Below, one piece after another: positions 28,019-37,519 of a DNA stretch of 64,000 nt (the first letter of the stretch is position 1; every line of letters begins with the position of its first letter). The translations under genes and the position numbers were made by a program. The DNA lies in contig NZ_MUHD01000016.1 of the NCBI RefSeq assembly GCF_002217395.1, positions 1 through 64,000 on the forward strand, given 5' to 3'. This stretch comes from Flavobacterium plurextorum. Lineage in GTDB: Bacteria > Bacteroidota > Bacteroidia > Flavobacteriales > Flavobacteriaceae. The notes below the pieces were generated by a model, which was not told where the DNA came from, did no database searches, and saw only the letters and a program-made list of their open reading frames with translations.

Positions 28019-29784
28019 GTACAACAGAAATAGGAAAAGTTTTAGAATCATCCCCAAATTCAATATCAATTCAAATTATTAGTACGGAAATATTTGAAAA
28101 AAATAAAAAGAAACTCCAAATTGGAAAATATGTTGAAATTTCAGATGGTAATTTAAATAAAGTTGTTGCAATAATTCAGAATATTAAATCAACTTTTTCT
28201 GAATTATCATCTCAATTAAAGTTTGTTTTACAAACTCAGCCTATTGGATATATAGAAGGTGATGTATTTACTAGAGGAGCATCTTTGATACCCAGTCCAA
28301 CAGAACCAGTTTTTGTAATGGAAGAAACAACGATGGATTTAATTTATAGTTCAAATAAAGATTTTAATTTTCCTTTTGGTAAGCTCGTACAAAATTATGG
28401 TGTTGATTTTAAAATAGATGCAAACAAATTCTTTGGTAAACATATAGCTTTGGTTGGCTCGACAGGATCAGGAAAATCTTGTACAGTTTCAAAAATTCTA
28501 CAAGATGTTGTAGGAATAGATAATGGAAAGAACATTAATGTTGGTAATCAGAAGAATTCTCATATAATAATTTTTGACATCCACTCGGAATATAAATCTG
28601 CATTTGATCTGCAAACACAAGAAAATTTCACACTTAATAACTTAGATGTAGACACCTTGCAATTACCTTATTGGTTAATGAATTCGGAAGAACTAGAGAG
28701 TTTATTTATTGAAGGAAATGAAAACAATCATCATAACCAAGTATCACAATTTAAACGTGCAGTTATATTAAACAAAGAAAAATATAACCATACTTTAAAA
28801 GATAAAATAAATTATGATACTCCAGTATATTTTAGTATCCAAGAAGTTTATACATATATTTGGAATTTGAATCATGAAGTAGTTAGTAAGTTAGCTGGTG
28901 AAAATTGTCCAAAGTTAAGTGATACCACTTTAATAACGGATCCGGAAAAGCTTTTGTATTTTGATGATAAACTTGATTTTGTTACACAATCTACTGCCGT
29001 TGCGAATAAAGCATCTAATGGTGCTTTTCATGGAGAATTTAACAGGTTCATATCTAGACTTGAAACTAAATTATCTGATAAGAGATTGGATTTTATATTA
29101 AAATCAACTAAACCTGATGGAAATATCCACTCTACTGAAGATTTTGGAGATGTATTAAAACAGTTTTTAGGATACTTGGATAAATCTAATGTTACAATTA
29201 TTGATTTAAGTGGAATTCCTTTTGAAGTATTAAGTATAACGGTCAGTTTGGTATCAAGATTAGTTTTTGACTTTGCTTTCCATTATTCAAAAATTAAACA
29301 TACTACAGAAGAGTATAACGATATTCCTTTTATGATTGTTTGTGAAGAAGCTCATAATTACATTCCAAAATCAGGTGGGGCAGAGTATAAAGCTTCCAAA
29401 AAATCTATAGAGAGAATAGCAAAAGAAGGAAGGAAATACGGTTTAAGTTTAATGGTTGTTAGTCAAAGACCTTCAGAGGTTTCAGAAACTATTTTTTCAC
29501 AATGCAATAATTTTATTTCTTTAAGACTTACTAATGTAAATGATCAAAATTATGTAAAAGCATTAATGCCCGAAAATTCAAATGCAATTGCAGATATTTT
29601 GCCTAATCTTAGTGCTGGAGAATGCTTGATTGTAGGTGATGCAACTTTAATTCCATCTGTAGTAAAACTAGATATGCCAAATCCTCAACCTAAATCCCAG
29701 TCTATTAAATTTCAAGATGAATGGCAAAAGACTTGGAATGATGTAAACTTTGATGAAGTAATCAAAAGATGGAAGAAGGAATAG
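28015..29784 (+). CDS. HerA-family (FtsK/HerA superfamily) DNA-translocating ATPase
   Basis: 589 residues. A beta-barrel-like N-terminus (about 1-110) precedes the RecA-like core. Walker A is GSTGSGKS at 148-155. Walker B is in 'PFMIVCEEAHNYIP' near 438-450, with the Glu-Glu typical of HerA. 'IAKEGRKYGLSLMVVSQRPSEV' matches the HerA sensor/arginine-finger region. HerA ATPases form hexamers and pump DNA. In defence loci they pair with SIR2, DUF4297 or Mrr-like nucleases, which fits the coupled upstream gene. Archaeal-type repair partners (NurA, Mre11/Rad50) are absent, so a defence role is more likely than recombination. Confidence 0.88.
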   Translation: MSTTEIGKVLESSPNSISIQIISTEIFEKNKKKLQIGKYVEISDGNLNKVVAIIQNIKSTFSELSSQLKFVLQTQPIGYIEGDVFTRGASLIPSPTEPVFVMEETTMDLIYSSNKDFNFPFGKLVQNYGVDFKIDANKFFGKHIALVGSTGSGKSCTVSKILQDVVGIDNGKNINVGNQKNSHIIIFDIHSEYKSAFDLQTQENFTLNNLDVDTLQLPYWLMNSEELESLFIEGNENNHHNQVSQFKRAVILNKEKYNHTLKDKINYDTPVYFSIQEVYTYIWNLNHEVVSKLAGENCPKLSDTTLITDPEKLLYFDDKLDFVTQSTAVANKASNGAFHGEFNRFISRLETKLSDKRLDFILKSTKPDGNIHSTEDFGDVLKQFLGYLDKSNVTIIDLSGIPFEVLSITVSLVSRLVFDFAFHYSKIKHTTEEYNDIPFMIVCEEAHNYIPKSGGAEYKASKKSIERIAKEGRKYGLSLMVVSQRPSEVSETIFSQCNNFISLRLTNVNDQNYVKALMPENSNAIADILPNLSAGECLIVGDATLIPSVVKLDMPNPQPKSQSIKFQDEWQKTWNDVNFDEVIKRWKKE

Positions 29785-30228
29785 ATGTTAAAACTAAAAA
29801 AAAATGAAATGGTAATTGGGGAAATAATCACAGTTGAAGAATGTCAAAGAGGTTACATTTTAAAAGGAGTGGAAAATCATCGTGGACAAATACAAAATGG
29901 AAAGTTTGAAAGAGGGCATTTTATTGTTTTTTATGATCATCTTGATGGTTTAGATTTTCAAGGGGCAATGATTACTTCAACAGATTATCAAAATCAAAAT
30001 GTCGCTTTAGCAAAAGATCATTTTTATAATGAAAATGCTTTAGGTGAGCCATATTTAGTAAATTATAAGAATTCTTATTTAGTAAAAGCAAAGCTTCATA
30101 AATTTCATCAAATGGGAGAATTTATTTTCATGGGGTTATTAACTGCTGAAGGTATTTCTTTCATAGAAGGAGTTATTGATAATTTTGATTTGATTACTTG
30201 GGAACAACATCGCTTAAACAATAATTAG
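29785..30228 (+). CDS. Hypothetical 147-residue protein of the HerA operon
   Basis: It begins with ATG immediately after the HerA stop, with zero spacing, so it is surely co-translated. I do not recognise the family. The sequence alternates strands and polar loops: 'MVIGEIITVEECQRGYILKGV', 'GHFIVFYDHLDGLDFQGAMIT', 'GEFIFMGLLTAEGISFIEGVID'. It has no signal peptide, membrane segment or nuclease motif. A small beta-rich accessory, inhibitor or sensor subunit of the neighbouring complex is a guess from context only. Confidence 0.7.
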   Translation: MLKLKKNEMVIGEIITVEECQRGYILKGVENHRGQIQNGKFERGHFIVFYDHLDGLDFQGAMITSTDYQNQNVALAKDHFYNENALGEPYLVNYKNSYLVKAKLHKFHQMGEFIFMGLLTAEGISFIEGVIDNFDLITWEQHRLNNN

Positions 30229-30249
30229 TTGATAAAATTTAGAAACAAA

Positions 30250-31944
30250 ATGAGCACATCATTACAAAATATATCTGTTAAATACTCAGACCTTTTAAGT
30301 GAAATCGAAACTGGTCAAGTAAAAATCCCACAATTTCAAAGAAAGTTTGTTTGGAGTATTAAGGATTCTGCCAAATTATTAGATAGTATTATAAAAGGTT
30401 ATCCGATCGGAACATTTATTTATTGGAGAACAAACGAGCGATTAAGATCTGTAAGAAACTTGGGTAATATTTCTTTACCAGAACCAAAGAGCGGTGAATT
30501 TGTAAACTATGTACTTGATGGTCAACAGCGATTGACTTCACTGTATTCAGCTTTAAAAGGGGTGAAAATTGGAGAGGAAGATGGGAAAACAACGGATTAT
30601 TCGGAAATTTATATTGATTTATTGGCCTCTGACGATGATGATGTTGTAAGTACAGATCTTGAAAATAGAACTTTTGAAAACAAAATAAAAATTACAGATT
30701 TAATGAAAGGAGGATATGCAATTTTCAAAGCCTATCCTGACGAACATCATGAAAAACTAGATTACTATAGAAATGTTCTGACAGGTTACACTTTTTCAAT
30801 AATAAACCTTAAAAATGCTCAAATAGATGTCGCTACTGAAGTATTTACAAGATTGAATGTGGGAGGTAAATCGTTGTCCCTTTTTGAAATTATGGTAGCC
30901 AAAACTTATCATATTTTCGAATATAAAAAAGGCAACTCTACTGAAGAGGAAATTTTTGATTTATCAGTAAAATATGAAGAACTTTCGTCTGAATTAAGCG
31001 CAAGTCATTATGATACTATTCCTTCAGCAACTATTCTTCAAGTTATATCTATTTTATTGGAAAAAGATTGCACTAGAAAAACAATCTTAAAATTAGACAA
31101 GATGGCTTTCATTAATATTTGGGATGAAGCTGTTAATTGTATAAAAAGTAGTATTGATTTTTTTAGAAGTTACGGCATTGTTGTTGGTAGAATTTTGCCA
31201 TATAATGCCTTAATCGTTCCATTTAGTTACTTTTTCTTCAAACATAAACACAATCCTACTGGTGAAATGAAAAAAAGATTAGAAGATTTCTTTTGGAGGG
31301 TTTCATTGGGTTTTAGATATTCTTCGGGTGTAGAAGGTAAATTAGTACAGGATATAGCAAAAATTGATAAAATAATTGCAAATGAGCTACCAAGGTACGA
31401 ATGGGCGGTTATAATTAATAAAGAATTTGTCGAATCTCATGGTTGGTTTAGTACTGGTAAATCTTTCAATAAGGCAATTTTATGTTTATTCGCAAAACAA
31501 AAACCAAAATCATTTGATAATAATTTGGATGTTATTATAGACAACAGTTGGTTAAAAATTGCTTCAAGTAAAAATTATCATCATTTTTTTCCTAAGGCAT
31601 GGATGAATAAAAACAAAAAGGAGAAAGAGTACTTTTTTGTTAATCATATTGTGAATATCACTATCGTTGATGGTTTTTTGAATAAAAATGTAATAAAAGC
31701 TAAAAGCCCAGGAGTTTACATGAAAAGCTTTAATTCAAAAAATGATGAGTTAGCGGAAACTATGAAAACTCATTTTATTGATATTGATAAAGATGGTATT
31801 TGGGAGAATGATTTTGATTTGTTTTACGATAACCGATTAAAACGAATTGCAAATGCTTTAAATAAGATGATTATTCCGCAAGATGTTGCAAATAATGAAC
31901 TTGAGGTTTATGAAGATGTCGAAGAGATAGTCGAGGAAATATAG
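30250..31944 (+). CDS. DUF262-DUF1524 (GmrSD-like) restriction protein
   Basis: About 564 residues from ATG 30250 (MSTSLQNISVKYSDLL); a TTG at 30229 directly after the previous stop is the alternative start. The N-terminal DUF262 domain shows 'IPQFQRKFVWS' and the ParB/Srx-like motif DGQQRLTSL (from Asp90), which in GmrS-type proteins binds and hydrolyses nucleotide. The C-terminal DUF1524 region has 'YHHFFPKAWM' (His444-His445) and 'VNHIVNITIV', the His-Asn elements of its HNH-like nuclease site. Fused GmrSD proteins act as type IV restriction enzymes against modified DNA, and related ones occur in BREX and other systems. Here it closes the operon. Confidence 0.85.
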   Translation: MSTSLQNISVKYSDLLSEIETGQVKIPQFQRKFVWSIKDSAKLLDSIIKGYPIGTFIYWRTNERLRSVRNLGNISLPEPKSGEFVNYVLDGQQRLTSLYSALKGVKIGEEDGKTTDYSEIYIDLLASDDDDVVSTDLENRTFENKIKITDLMKGGYAIFKAYPDEHHEKLDYYRNVLTGYTFSIINLKNAQIDVATEVFTRLNVGGKSLSLFEIMVAKTYHIFEYKKGNSTEEEIFDLSVKYEELSSELSASHYDTIPSATILQVISILLEKDCTRKTILKLDKMAFINIWDEAVNCIKSSIDFFRSYGIVVGRILPYNALIVPFSYFFFKHKHNPTGEMKKRLEDFFWRVSLGFRYSSGVEGKLVQDIAKIDKIIANELPRYEWAVIINKEFVESHGWFSTGKSFNKAILCLFAKQKPKSFDNNLDVIIDNSWLKIASSKNYHHFFPKAWMNKNKKEKEYFFVNHIVNITIVDGFLNKNVIKAKSPGVYMKSFNSKNDELAETMKTHFIDIDKDGIWENDFDLFYDNRLKRIANALNKMIIPQDVANNELEVYEDVEEIVEEI

Positions 31945-32035
31945 CTTGAAAATGATTAATAATGTAAGGTTAGACTATTCTAAATAGCAGCTTGACATAG
32001 ATTGAAATTAAAAATTTTAATAAAACATAAATAAT

Positions 32036-32710
32036 ATGGCCGAATATAGAATTTCCATTAATCAATTGGCAACATTTTCAAAAGTATCTGATGCAAAAAA
32101 AAGGGCTATTGTTAAGCAGCAGAAAAATCCACCAGCTATTTTAGTTGGTAGATACGCTATGGCAAAAGCTAGAATTAAAAAAGCTATAGGAAATGGAGGA
32201 GATATTGTACCTGTTTTACAAGGTATTGAAGAACTCAAACAAAGGAATCCAGATACTCCGTGGAAGAAGAACGACAAAACGGTTTCGATTGATGCTATGG
32301 AACGTTATATTAAAATGACCTTACCAAGCATTTTGAAAGAACATAAATATGAAATAATAGCAAAACAAAAGGTAAGATCATTTTATGTGGCTGATGTTGA
32401 GATATTAGTTTCTCCTGATTTAATAATTAAGGTTTTAATAGACAGTAAGTGGTTTTTGGGTGGACTAAAGTTACATGTATCTAAATCAGAGTTATTTGAT
32501 AGAGATCAATCTAAATATGTCGCAACTTGTATTTATCAGTATCTCGATTTAATTTTTGAAGATCAAGAAATAATCATTTTACCTGAATTATGTTTTTCGG
32601 TTGATGTTTTTGCGGACAGTATTATTTCTGCACCAAAAAAAATTGAAAAAACTTTGGAAGAAATTGAAACTATGTGCATGGAAATAAAAAAAATTTGGCC
32701 AAATGTTTAA
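32036..32710 (+). CDS. Hypothetical 224-residue protein after the restriction operon
   Basis: Starts 91 bases after the GmrSD-like gene on the same strand, so it may be the last operon gene or a separate unit. The N-terminal 70 residues are basic and helical ('KVSDAKKRAIVKQQKNPP', 'YAMAKARIKKAIG'), suggesting nucleic-acid binding. The middle contains 'ADVEILVSPDLIIKV' and 'GGLKLHVSKSELFDRDQSKYVATCIYQYLD'. No family recognised. It converges with the regulator gene cluster; the 71-base gap is A/T-rich with no clear terminator. Confidence 0.65.
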   Translation: MAEYRISINQLATFSKVSDAKKRAIVKQQKNPPAILVGRYAMAKARIKKAIGNGGDIVPVLQGIEELKQRNPDTPWKKNDKTVSIDAMERYIKMTLPSILKEHKYEIIAKQKVRSFYVADVEILVSPDLIIKVLIDSKWFLGGLKLHVSKSELFDRDQSKYVATCIYQYLDLIFEDQEIIILPELCFSVDVFADSIISAPKKIEKTLEEIETMCMEIKKIWPNV

Positions 32711-32781
32711 TTTTAAAAAAAAATTACGTAATAAATTATCTGATAATCTTCAATCAAAATTCCTGATATATTTTTTATTAA

Positions 32782-33195
32782 TTATTTAAAATCGTATGTC
32801 ATCTTTTCAATTTCCTGATTCAAAAAAGTATCAAACAAATTATTATACCTAAAATCAGTCAAATATTCGTCTTCAATTTCATTCTCATATTCAGCAGTAA
32901 ATTTTTCCAATGCAAAAGATGAAAATAAAAATTGATATTCTGTTTTAAATCTTTGATAATCTTCCGCTACGCTCAGATAGATTGTTTTCAAAGATTCAAG
33001 ATTAAAGTCCTCATCTTTTTTGTCCATAGTACATTGATTTAAAAATTCCATACAATGCAATATAAATTCAGCAGCAGAAAACCCAATTCCTCGGTTGGTT
33101 TTCCATTCAGGAAAAGACATATTCATAAAATGAATGGTTTCTTTGAATAATTCTGTTCCGGAATATTCATTCATAAGTTTATAATACTGTTCCAT
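32782..33195 (-). CDS. Hypothetical acidic protein next to the XRE regulator
   Basis: 137 residues, acidic and mostly helical, with no signal peptide or recognised domain. It follows the XRE gene by 36 bases on the same strand, so the two are probably one unit under the two palindromic operators upstream. A regulator followed by an unknown acidic gene can be a toxin-antitoxin or immunity arrangement, but nothing in the residues identifies a toxin. Confidence 0.6.
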   Translation of the reverse strand: MEQYYKLMNEYSGTELFKETIHFMNMSFPEWKTNRGIGFSAAEFILHCMEFLNQCTMDKKDEDFNLESLKTIYLSVAEDYQRFKTEYQFLFSSFALEKFTAEYENEIEDEYLTDFRYNNLFDTFLNQEIEKMTYDFK

Positions 33196-33231
33196 AGTGT
33201 ATTGATGTTTTTAAGCATAATTTTTCAATTA

Positions 33232-33558
33232 TTAAACTTCTTTTTTTTGATTGAACCACCATTCATTTTTGTATTTTTTATTAAATTCTTTCAGTTCTTT
33301 TTTATATTGTTTAATATCAAAATCATAGGGTAGAGTGAGGGCGTTTAAAAAAGGTTCTATTCGGTTATAAGTAATTAATAATTTTACTAAATTTTCTACT
33401 GAAAAATTATTTCCATTCTCAATAGAACTCACGGTTTTTCTGCTTATTCCAACTTCATCTTTGATGTCGCTTTGTACAAAATCCATATTTTGACGGAGCT
33501 TTTCAAGTTTCTGACCAATTAGAAGCATGTATTCTTCTAGGGATTTTATATCTTCCAT
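33232..33558 (-). CDS. XRE-family helix-turn-helix regulator
   Basis: 108 residues. The HTH is 'LRQNMDFVQSDIKDEVGIS' plus the recognition helix 'RKTVSSIENGNN' (about 20-60), with the XRE Ser-x-x-Glu-x-Gly. The tail is basic and aromatic ('KKYKNEWWFNQKKEV'). Two matching 16-base palindromes lie 43 and 119 bases upstream of its start and are the natural operators. It probably represses its own unit and perhaps the MobC-like gene beyond the tetranucleotide repeat. No HipA-type kinase is adjacent. Confidence 0.85.
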   Translation of the reverse strand: MEDIKSLEEYMLLIGQKLEKLRQNMDFVQSDIKDEVGISRKTVSSIENGNNFSVENLVKLLITYNRIEPFLNALTLPYDFDIKQYKKELKEFNKKYKNEWWFNQKKEV

Positions 33559-33600
33559 TATGTAACGTTTAGGTTATAAATTAACAAAATAATGATTATT

Positions 33601-33692
33601 GAGTAATATATTACTCATGTTTTTTTATGGGTTTATAGATCAAGATTTAACTGATAAGTATATTGCTATAGGACTATAGTAATGTATTACTA
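33601..33692. promoter_or_regulatory. Two 16-bp palindromic operators upstream of the XRE gene
   Basis: GAGTAATATATTACTC (33601-33616) is a perfect palindrome. TAGTAATGTATTACTA (33677-33692) shares AGTAAT-TATTACT apart from its two central bases. Starts are 76 bases apart. Same half-site and position upstream of an XRE gene argue for autoregulatory sites. Confidence 0.7.
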
Positions 33693-33708
33693 AAGTAATT
33701 AATTAAGC

Positions 33709-34171
<463 letters not shown>

Positions 34172-34241
34172 AAATAAAAAATTATATTAAAATACGACTT
34201 TGGAGTATTTGCTTTCACGTAGTGCGAGGAGTTATGATTCG

Positions 34242-34276
34242 TCTAAATGAAAAAATCGAAGATTTTTTCATTTAGA
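34242..34276. repeat. Perfect 16-bp inverted repeat upstream of the MobC-like gene (oriT candidate)
   Basis: TCTAAATGAAAAAATC (34242-34257) pairs with GATTTTTTCATTTAGA (34261-34276) across a 3-base loop. Imperfect outer arms with GCGAGG and CCTCGC extend it on both sides (about 34222-34300). It lies 71 bases before the mob gene start, the usual place for an oriT. It lacks a terminator-type T-run after the stem when read from the primase gene. Confidence 0.5.
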
Positions 34277-34379
34277 TACGTATCTTAACACACCTCGCTA
34301 ATTGACTTCATTTAAAATTATTATTCATTCCCTTTTGTTTGGATTGGTTAGTTTAAAAAATCAAAAAACCGATTTGACA

Positions 34380-35246
34380 CTATTGATTTAGCTTCAAATG
34401 ATTTGCTATCAACCATTCATTTATATCTTTGGAATCTTTATACATTAATCTAAAATCGAATGCTTCAGGATGTTTACTTTTAATGATATTGGTATATTTT
34501 TCGCCTGTATTATCATTATCTAAATAGAGTTCAATTGTTTTGTAATCTTCTAATATGTTTACATTTTTAAGTAGTAGAACTGTTGAGTTTAATATCAAAT
34601 AATCAAATTGATCTTCAATTTTATTCTTCTTAACTTGCAAGAAACTGAGGTAATCGAAAAAACCTTCGAAAATCCTCAATGTTGCACTTCGATTGTCGAT
34701 AAATGTCACGTCTTTTTTGCCTATACATATTTTTGCATATTTTGACCTAAGTTCCCATCCATCACTTCGATTTTTAAATCCAATTGCGAAGTATCTTTTT
34801 TGATTCACTTCATAATGAACTTCTTTTATCTGAAAATGAATAAAAGGTTTGGTTATACATCTACCTGCTAAATATTGTTTTAAGGCGATATGTTCGATTG
34901 GAACAATTTTTACTATCTGAGTTTCGCTTTCTGTCTTTTTTATTTGAGAAACAGCTGTAATTTGCTTTTGAAAAGAAAAAGAATCAAAGTTTTCTAGAAA
35001 TGCCAAACCTTCGCTAATGGTACATTTTTGAAATTTTATAATTAGATCTAATGTGTTGCCACCAAATCCACTTGAAAAACAATACCAAAAATTTTTTTGT
35101 GTATTCACATGAAAGGATGGTGTTTTTTCAGTGTTTGAAAAAGGGCTTGTGAACCAAAGATCATTGCTTGTTTGTCTTACTGCATGGAATCCCAATGAAT
35201 TTAAAATTGTTTCGACTGGAATTAATTTTGCTTGATACGAGTTCAT
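34380..35246 (-). CDS. Toprim-domain DNA primase of the mobile element
   Basis: 288 residues. The N-terminal part is a CHC2-type region of the mobile-element kind: 'SNDLWFTSPFSNTEKTPSFHVN' and 'FWYCFSSGFGGNTLDLI', with only part of the zinc ligands visible. The Toprim domain has 'LRIFEGFFDYLSFL' (the Glu) and 'IELYLDNDNTGEKYTNII' (the Asp-x-Asp). It should synthesise primers for replication of the excised or transferred form. It is followed by a candidate oriT hairpin and a mob gene, and preceded by a repeat cluster that may be an origin. Confidence 0.85.
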   Translation of the reverse strand: MNSYQAKLIPVETILNSLGFHAVRQTSNDLWFTSPFSNTEKTPSFHVNTQKNFWYCFSSGFGGNTLDLIIKFQKCTISEGLAFLENFDSFSFQKQITAVSQIKKTESETQIVKIVPIEHIALKQYLAGRCITKPFIHFQIKEVHYEVNQKRYFAIGFKNRSDGWELRSKYAKICIGKKDVTFIDNRSATLRIFEGFFDYLSFLQVKKNKIEDQFDYLILNSTVLLLKNVNILEDYKTIELYLDNDNTGEKYTNIIKSKHPEAFDFRLMYKDSKDINEWLIANHLKLNQ

Positions 35247-35320
35247 GAGATAATTTTTTTATGTTTTTTTTCAATAGCAATAGTTTAATGAGAACTTTAA
35301 AAGGCTTCTATTAAAAGCGA

Positions 35321-35540
35321 AATCACTTCCGACCTATCCGACACTTCCTACTTTGTTTATTTTTAAGTGATTAGCTCGTAATTGTCACTTGAATTACGTC
35401 GGAAGTAGTCGGAAGTGGGCGGAAACTCAAAAATCATTTCCGACTATCTCCGACTACTTCCGACTACGTTTCCTACCACTTTTTTAACTTAAAGTATTAA
35501 TGTATAATGATTTAAGTAAAAGTAGGAAGGGTAGGAAAGT
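35321..35540. repeat. CTTCCGACTA-type repeat cluster with a large inverted repeat (origin candidate)
   Basis: This gene-free stretch (35247-35549) between the helicase-like and primase genes has many copies of TTCCGAC or its complement. The densest part is an inverted repeat, 35396-35425 against 35437-35469, with an 11-base loop and arms differing at only a few positions; both arms contain CGGAAGTAGTCGGA or its complement. Outlying copies are near 35326, 35337 and 35469 and, more diverged, near 35522. Iteron-like repeats beside replication genes suggest a replication origin or a control site. Confidence 0.55.
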
Positions 35541-35549
35541 AAATAGGTA

Positions 35550-37430
35550 TTATTGGGCTAATTGTTCGCATATCTGCCATTCAATAGCATTGATAATTTC
35601 ATCTTGAATCTGCAATTTTGAAATGTCAATTAAATAGCCGGAAGTATTTCTTGCGTTCTTTCCTTTTTCGTATTTAATACTGCTAACTTCTTTTAGGTAG
35701 CAAGGATCTTTTTTTATATAATCTTGTAATGCAGCTTTATTTGGAGCTGTTTCTCTGTATTGTTGCATCCACTGTCTTTGTATTTTGTTGTAACAGCTAG
35801 TAAATTGAAAACAAAGGTTATTCCCGTCTAATCTGAGGTCTCTGAATACAACAATCCTATCATCTTTTATACCACGCATAGAAGCTAAAAAGCAATCCCA
35901 AAACTTGGTACTAATGCTTGAAGAATTTAGCTTTCTAGTTTGGTTTTCGGTACATTTTTCAAAATGTTTGATCATTTCGTTATAGGTGAATGGAAATACA
36001 ATTAAATCTTTGAAAATGTCATATATAGAACCAAGAACAGCAAGATTACTGATTACTCTAGTATGTTTAACATCAAATTTTGGTATGAAATTTTCTTTAC
36101 ATTGCCTGAATTTACTTTTAAAAGTGGTCTCAACCAATGAGCGATGCATTAATAATGTATCTGTAAAATGACTGACTCCTTTTTTAGTGTAGTCTTTTAA
36201 GATATCGTAATTTTTAGTCTCTTCTAGAGTAAATGCTTTCGATTGAAATTCGAGCCATAATAGTCTTGATATTAAAGCTTCGGATTCAGGATATTCATTT
36301 CCGGTCAATAAAGTTGAAGATAAAATAGGTACAGTGTCCGTACTCACTTTGGTTTCAATTGTTCCAAATTCATATCCACGTCGATCCCAAAAACCTTTTA
36401 TGGTTCCATCTAGTTTAGTATCTCCACGTTTGTACTCTGATAAATGACAAATAATATTTGTAAACTGAGCAAATTTTCTAATTTGTCCTTTTAGTGTTGA
36501 TGCACCTCCTTCTAAATTTATTGCAGATTGAGGTATACCAAAGAAGCTTTGACAGCAATCAGCTAGCTGGTCTTTACCGCTAGATCCAGGACCATACAAA
36601 AAAAGAATGGGGAAGTTTCCAATTTCATTGACAATAATGTCTTGAAATATACTGCTAATGGTAAAGAGAATTGCAGTAATAGAGTAGTCTTTATGTACCT
36701 CCATCATCATTTGAAGGTAAGAACTTATAGACACATCAGATTCAATCGTAATCATTTTTTTCTGAGGTAGAAAAGCGGACATATTATTGAAATAGATTTT
36801 GTTTGCTGAAGGTACATAGAACGATTTATTGTTGTAAGTAAAAATGCCGTTCTCGTCTATTGCTAAACTTTCTCCGTTTAACAAATTGACTTTGTTATTC
36901 CACAGCCAGAATTTAAAGCCAACTTGATAACCTAAACTATCGATCTTATGTCCATTACCCATCTTGTCAAATAAATAGGATTTTAGCATTTTAAAATCTA
37001 AAGCATTGCCCGTAAATAAAAAATTTCCTTGACGAGCGATACAGTTTTCAAAACTTCCAAGCGTATTGAATAGATCTGAAGGTATATCAAAAATCTTTTC
37101 TAAATTAAATACGTTTTTAACTTTCAAAAGTTTTATTGGAAATTTTTCGTCCTGAATGTGTTGCAAAATTTTAATTTCAAAATTGGAAATTTCCTGAAAA
37201 TAATAAGACTCATCTTCGTCTTTATCTTTTTTTCTTCTGATATAGATTCTATTGTCTGACATAAAGATTTTATATTTTTTTATGTCATTTTCTATGTCTT
37301 TAAAATCGGCAGTGACATAATAAGGTAAATCAATATGATGACTTAATTGATCTCCATTTTGTGATTTTTTATGGGGTATAGAAATTACCCTTGCTTCGTT
37401 GAACTGGTTGTTTTCGATTATACTATTCAT
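35550..37430 (-). CDS. Helicase-like ATPase of mobile-element replication (primase-helicase type)
   Basis: 626 residues. The Walker A-like loop GPGSSGKD is near residue 278, in a core preceded by 'FPILFLYGPG' and followed by 'NIICHLSEYKRG' (probable Walker B area) and 'STLLTGNEYPESEALISRLLWLEF', a sensor region with a conserved Arg. This order is common in replicative helicases of phages and integrative elements in Bacteroidota. The N-terminal 200 residues are of unknown fold. With the Toprim primase downstream it forms the replication module. The assignment is to a broad class only. Confidence 0.75.
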   Translation of the reverse strand: MNSIIENNQFNEARVISIPHKKSQNGDQLSHHIDLPYYVTADFKDIENDIKKYKIFMSDNRIYIRRKKDKDEDESYYFQEISNFEIKILQHIQDEKFPIKLLKVKNVFNLEKIFDIPSDLFNTLGSFENCIARQGNFLFTGNALDFKMLKSYLFDKMGNGHKIDSLGYQVGFKFWLWNNKVNLLNGESLAIDENGIFTYNNKSFYVPSANKIYFNNMSAFLPQKKMITIESDVSISSYLQMMMEVHKDYSITAILFTISSIFQDIIVNEIGNFPILFLYGPGSSGKDQLADCCQSFFGIPQSAINLEGGASTLKGQIRKFAQFTNIICHLSEYKRGDTKLDGTIKGFWDRRGYEFGTIETKVSTDTVPILSSTLLTGNEYPESEALISRLLWLEFQSKAFTLEETKNYDILKDYTKKGVSHFTDTLLMHRSLVETTFKSKFRQCKENFIPKFDVKHTRVISNLAVLGSIYDIFKDLIVFPFTYNEMIKHFEKCTENQTRKLNSSSISTKFWDCFLASMRGIKDDRIVVFRDLRLDGNNLCFQFTSCYNKIQRQWMQQYRETAPNKAALQDYIKKDPCYLKEVSSIKYEKGKNARNTSGYLIDISKLQIQDEIINAIEWQICEQLAQ

Positions 37431-37519
37431 TATGTAACAAAGATTTATCGTATCTTTGTCAGATACAAAGGGATTAAAAAATTAAGTAAAGCGTCACAAT
37501 TTGTCGGAATTGGACGCTT

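Noticed and set aside
24074..31944. DISARM or BREX system
   Set aside because: There is no DrmA helicase, DUF1998 or PLD protein for DISARM, and no PglZ, BrxC or BrxL for BREX. The ATPase is HerA-type.
32782..33558. HipBA or other known toxin-antitoxin pair
   Set aside because: The regulator is XRE-type, but the neighbour has no HipA kinase or other toxin motif.
34242..34276. Hairpin as an intrinsic terminator of the primase gene
   Set aside because: No T-run follows the stem in the minus direction and the arms extend further as in an oriT; a processing role remains possible.
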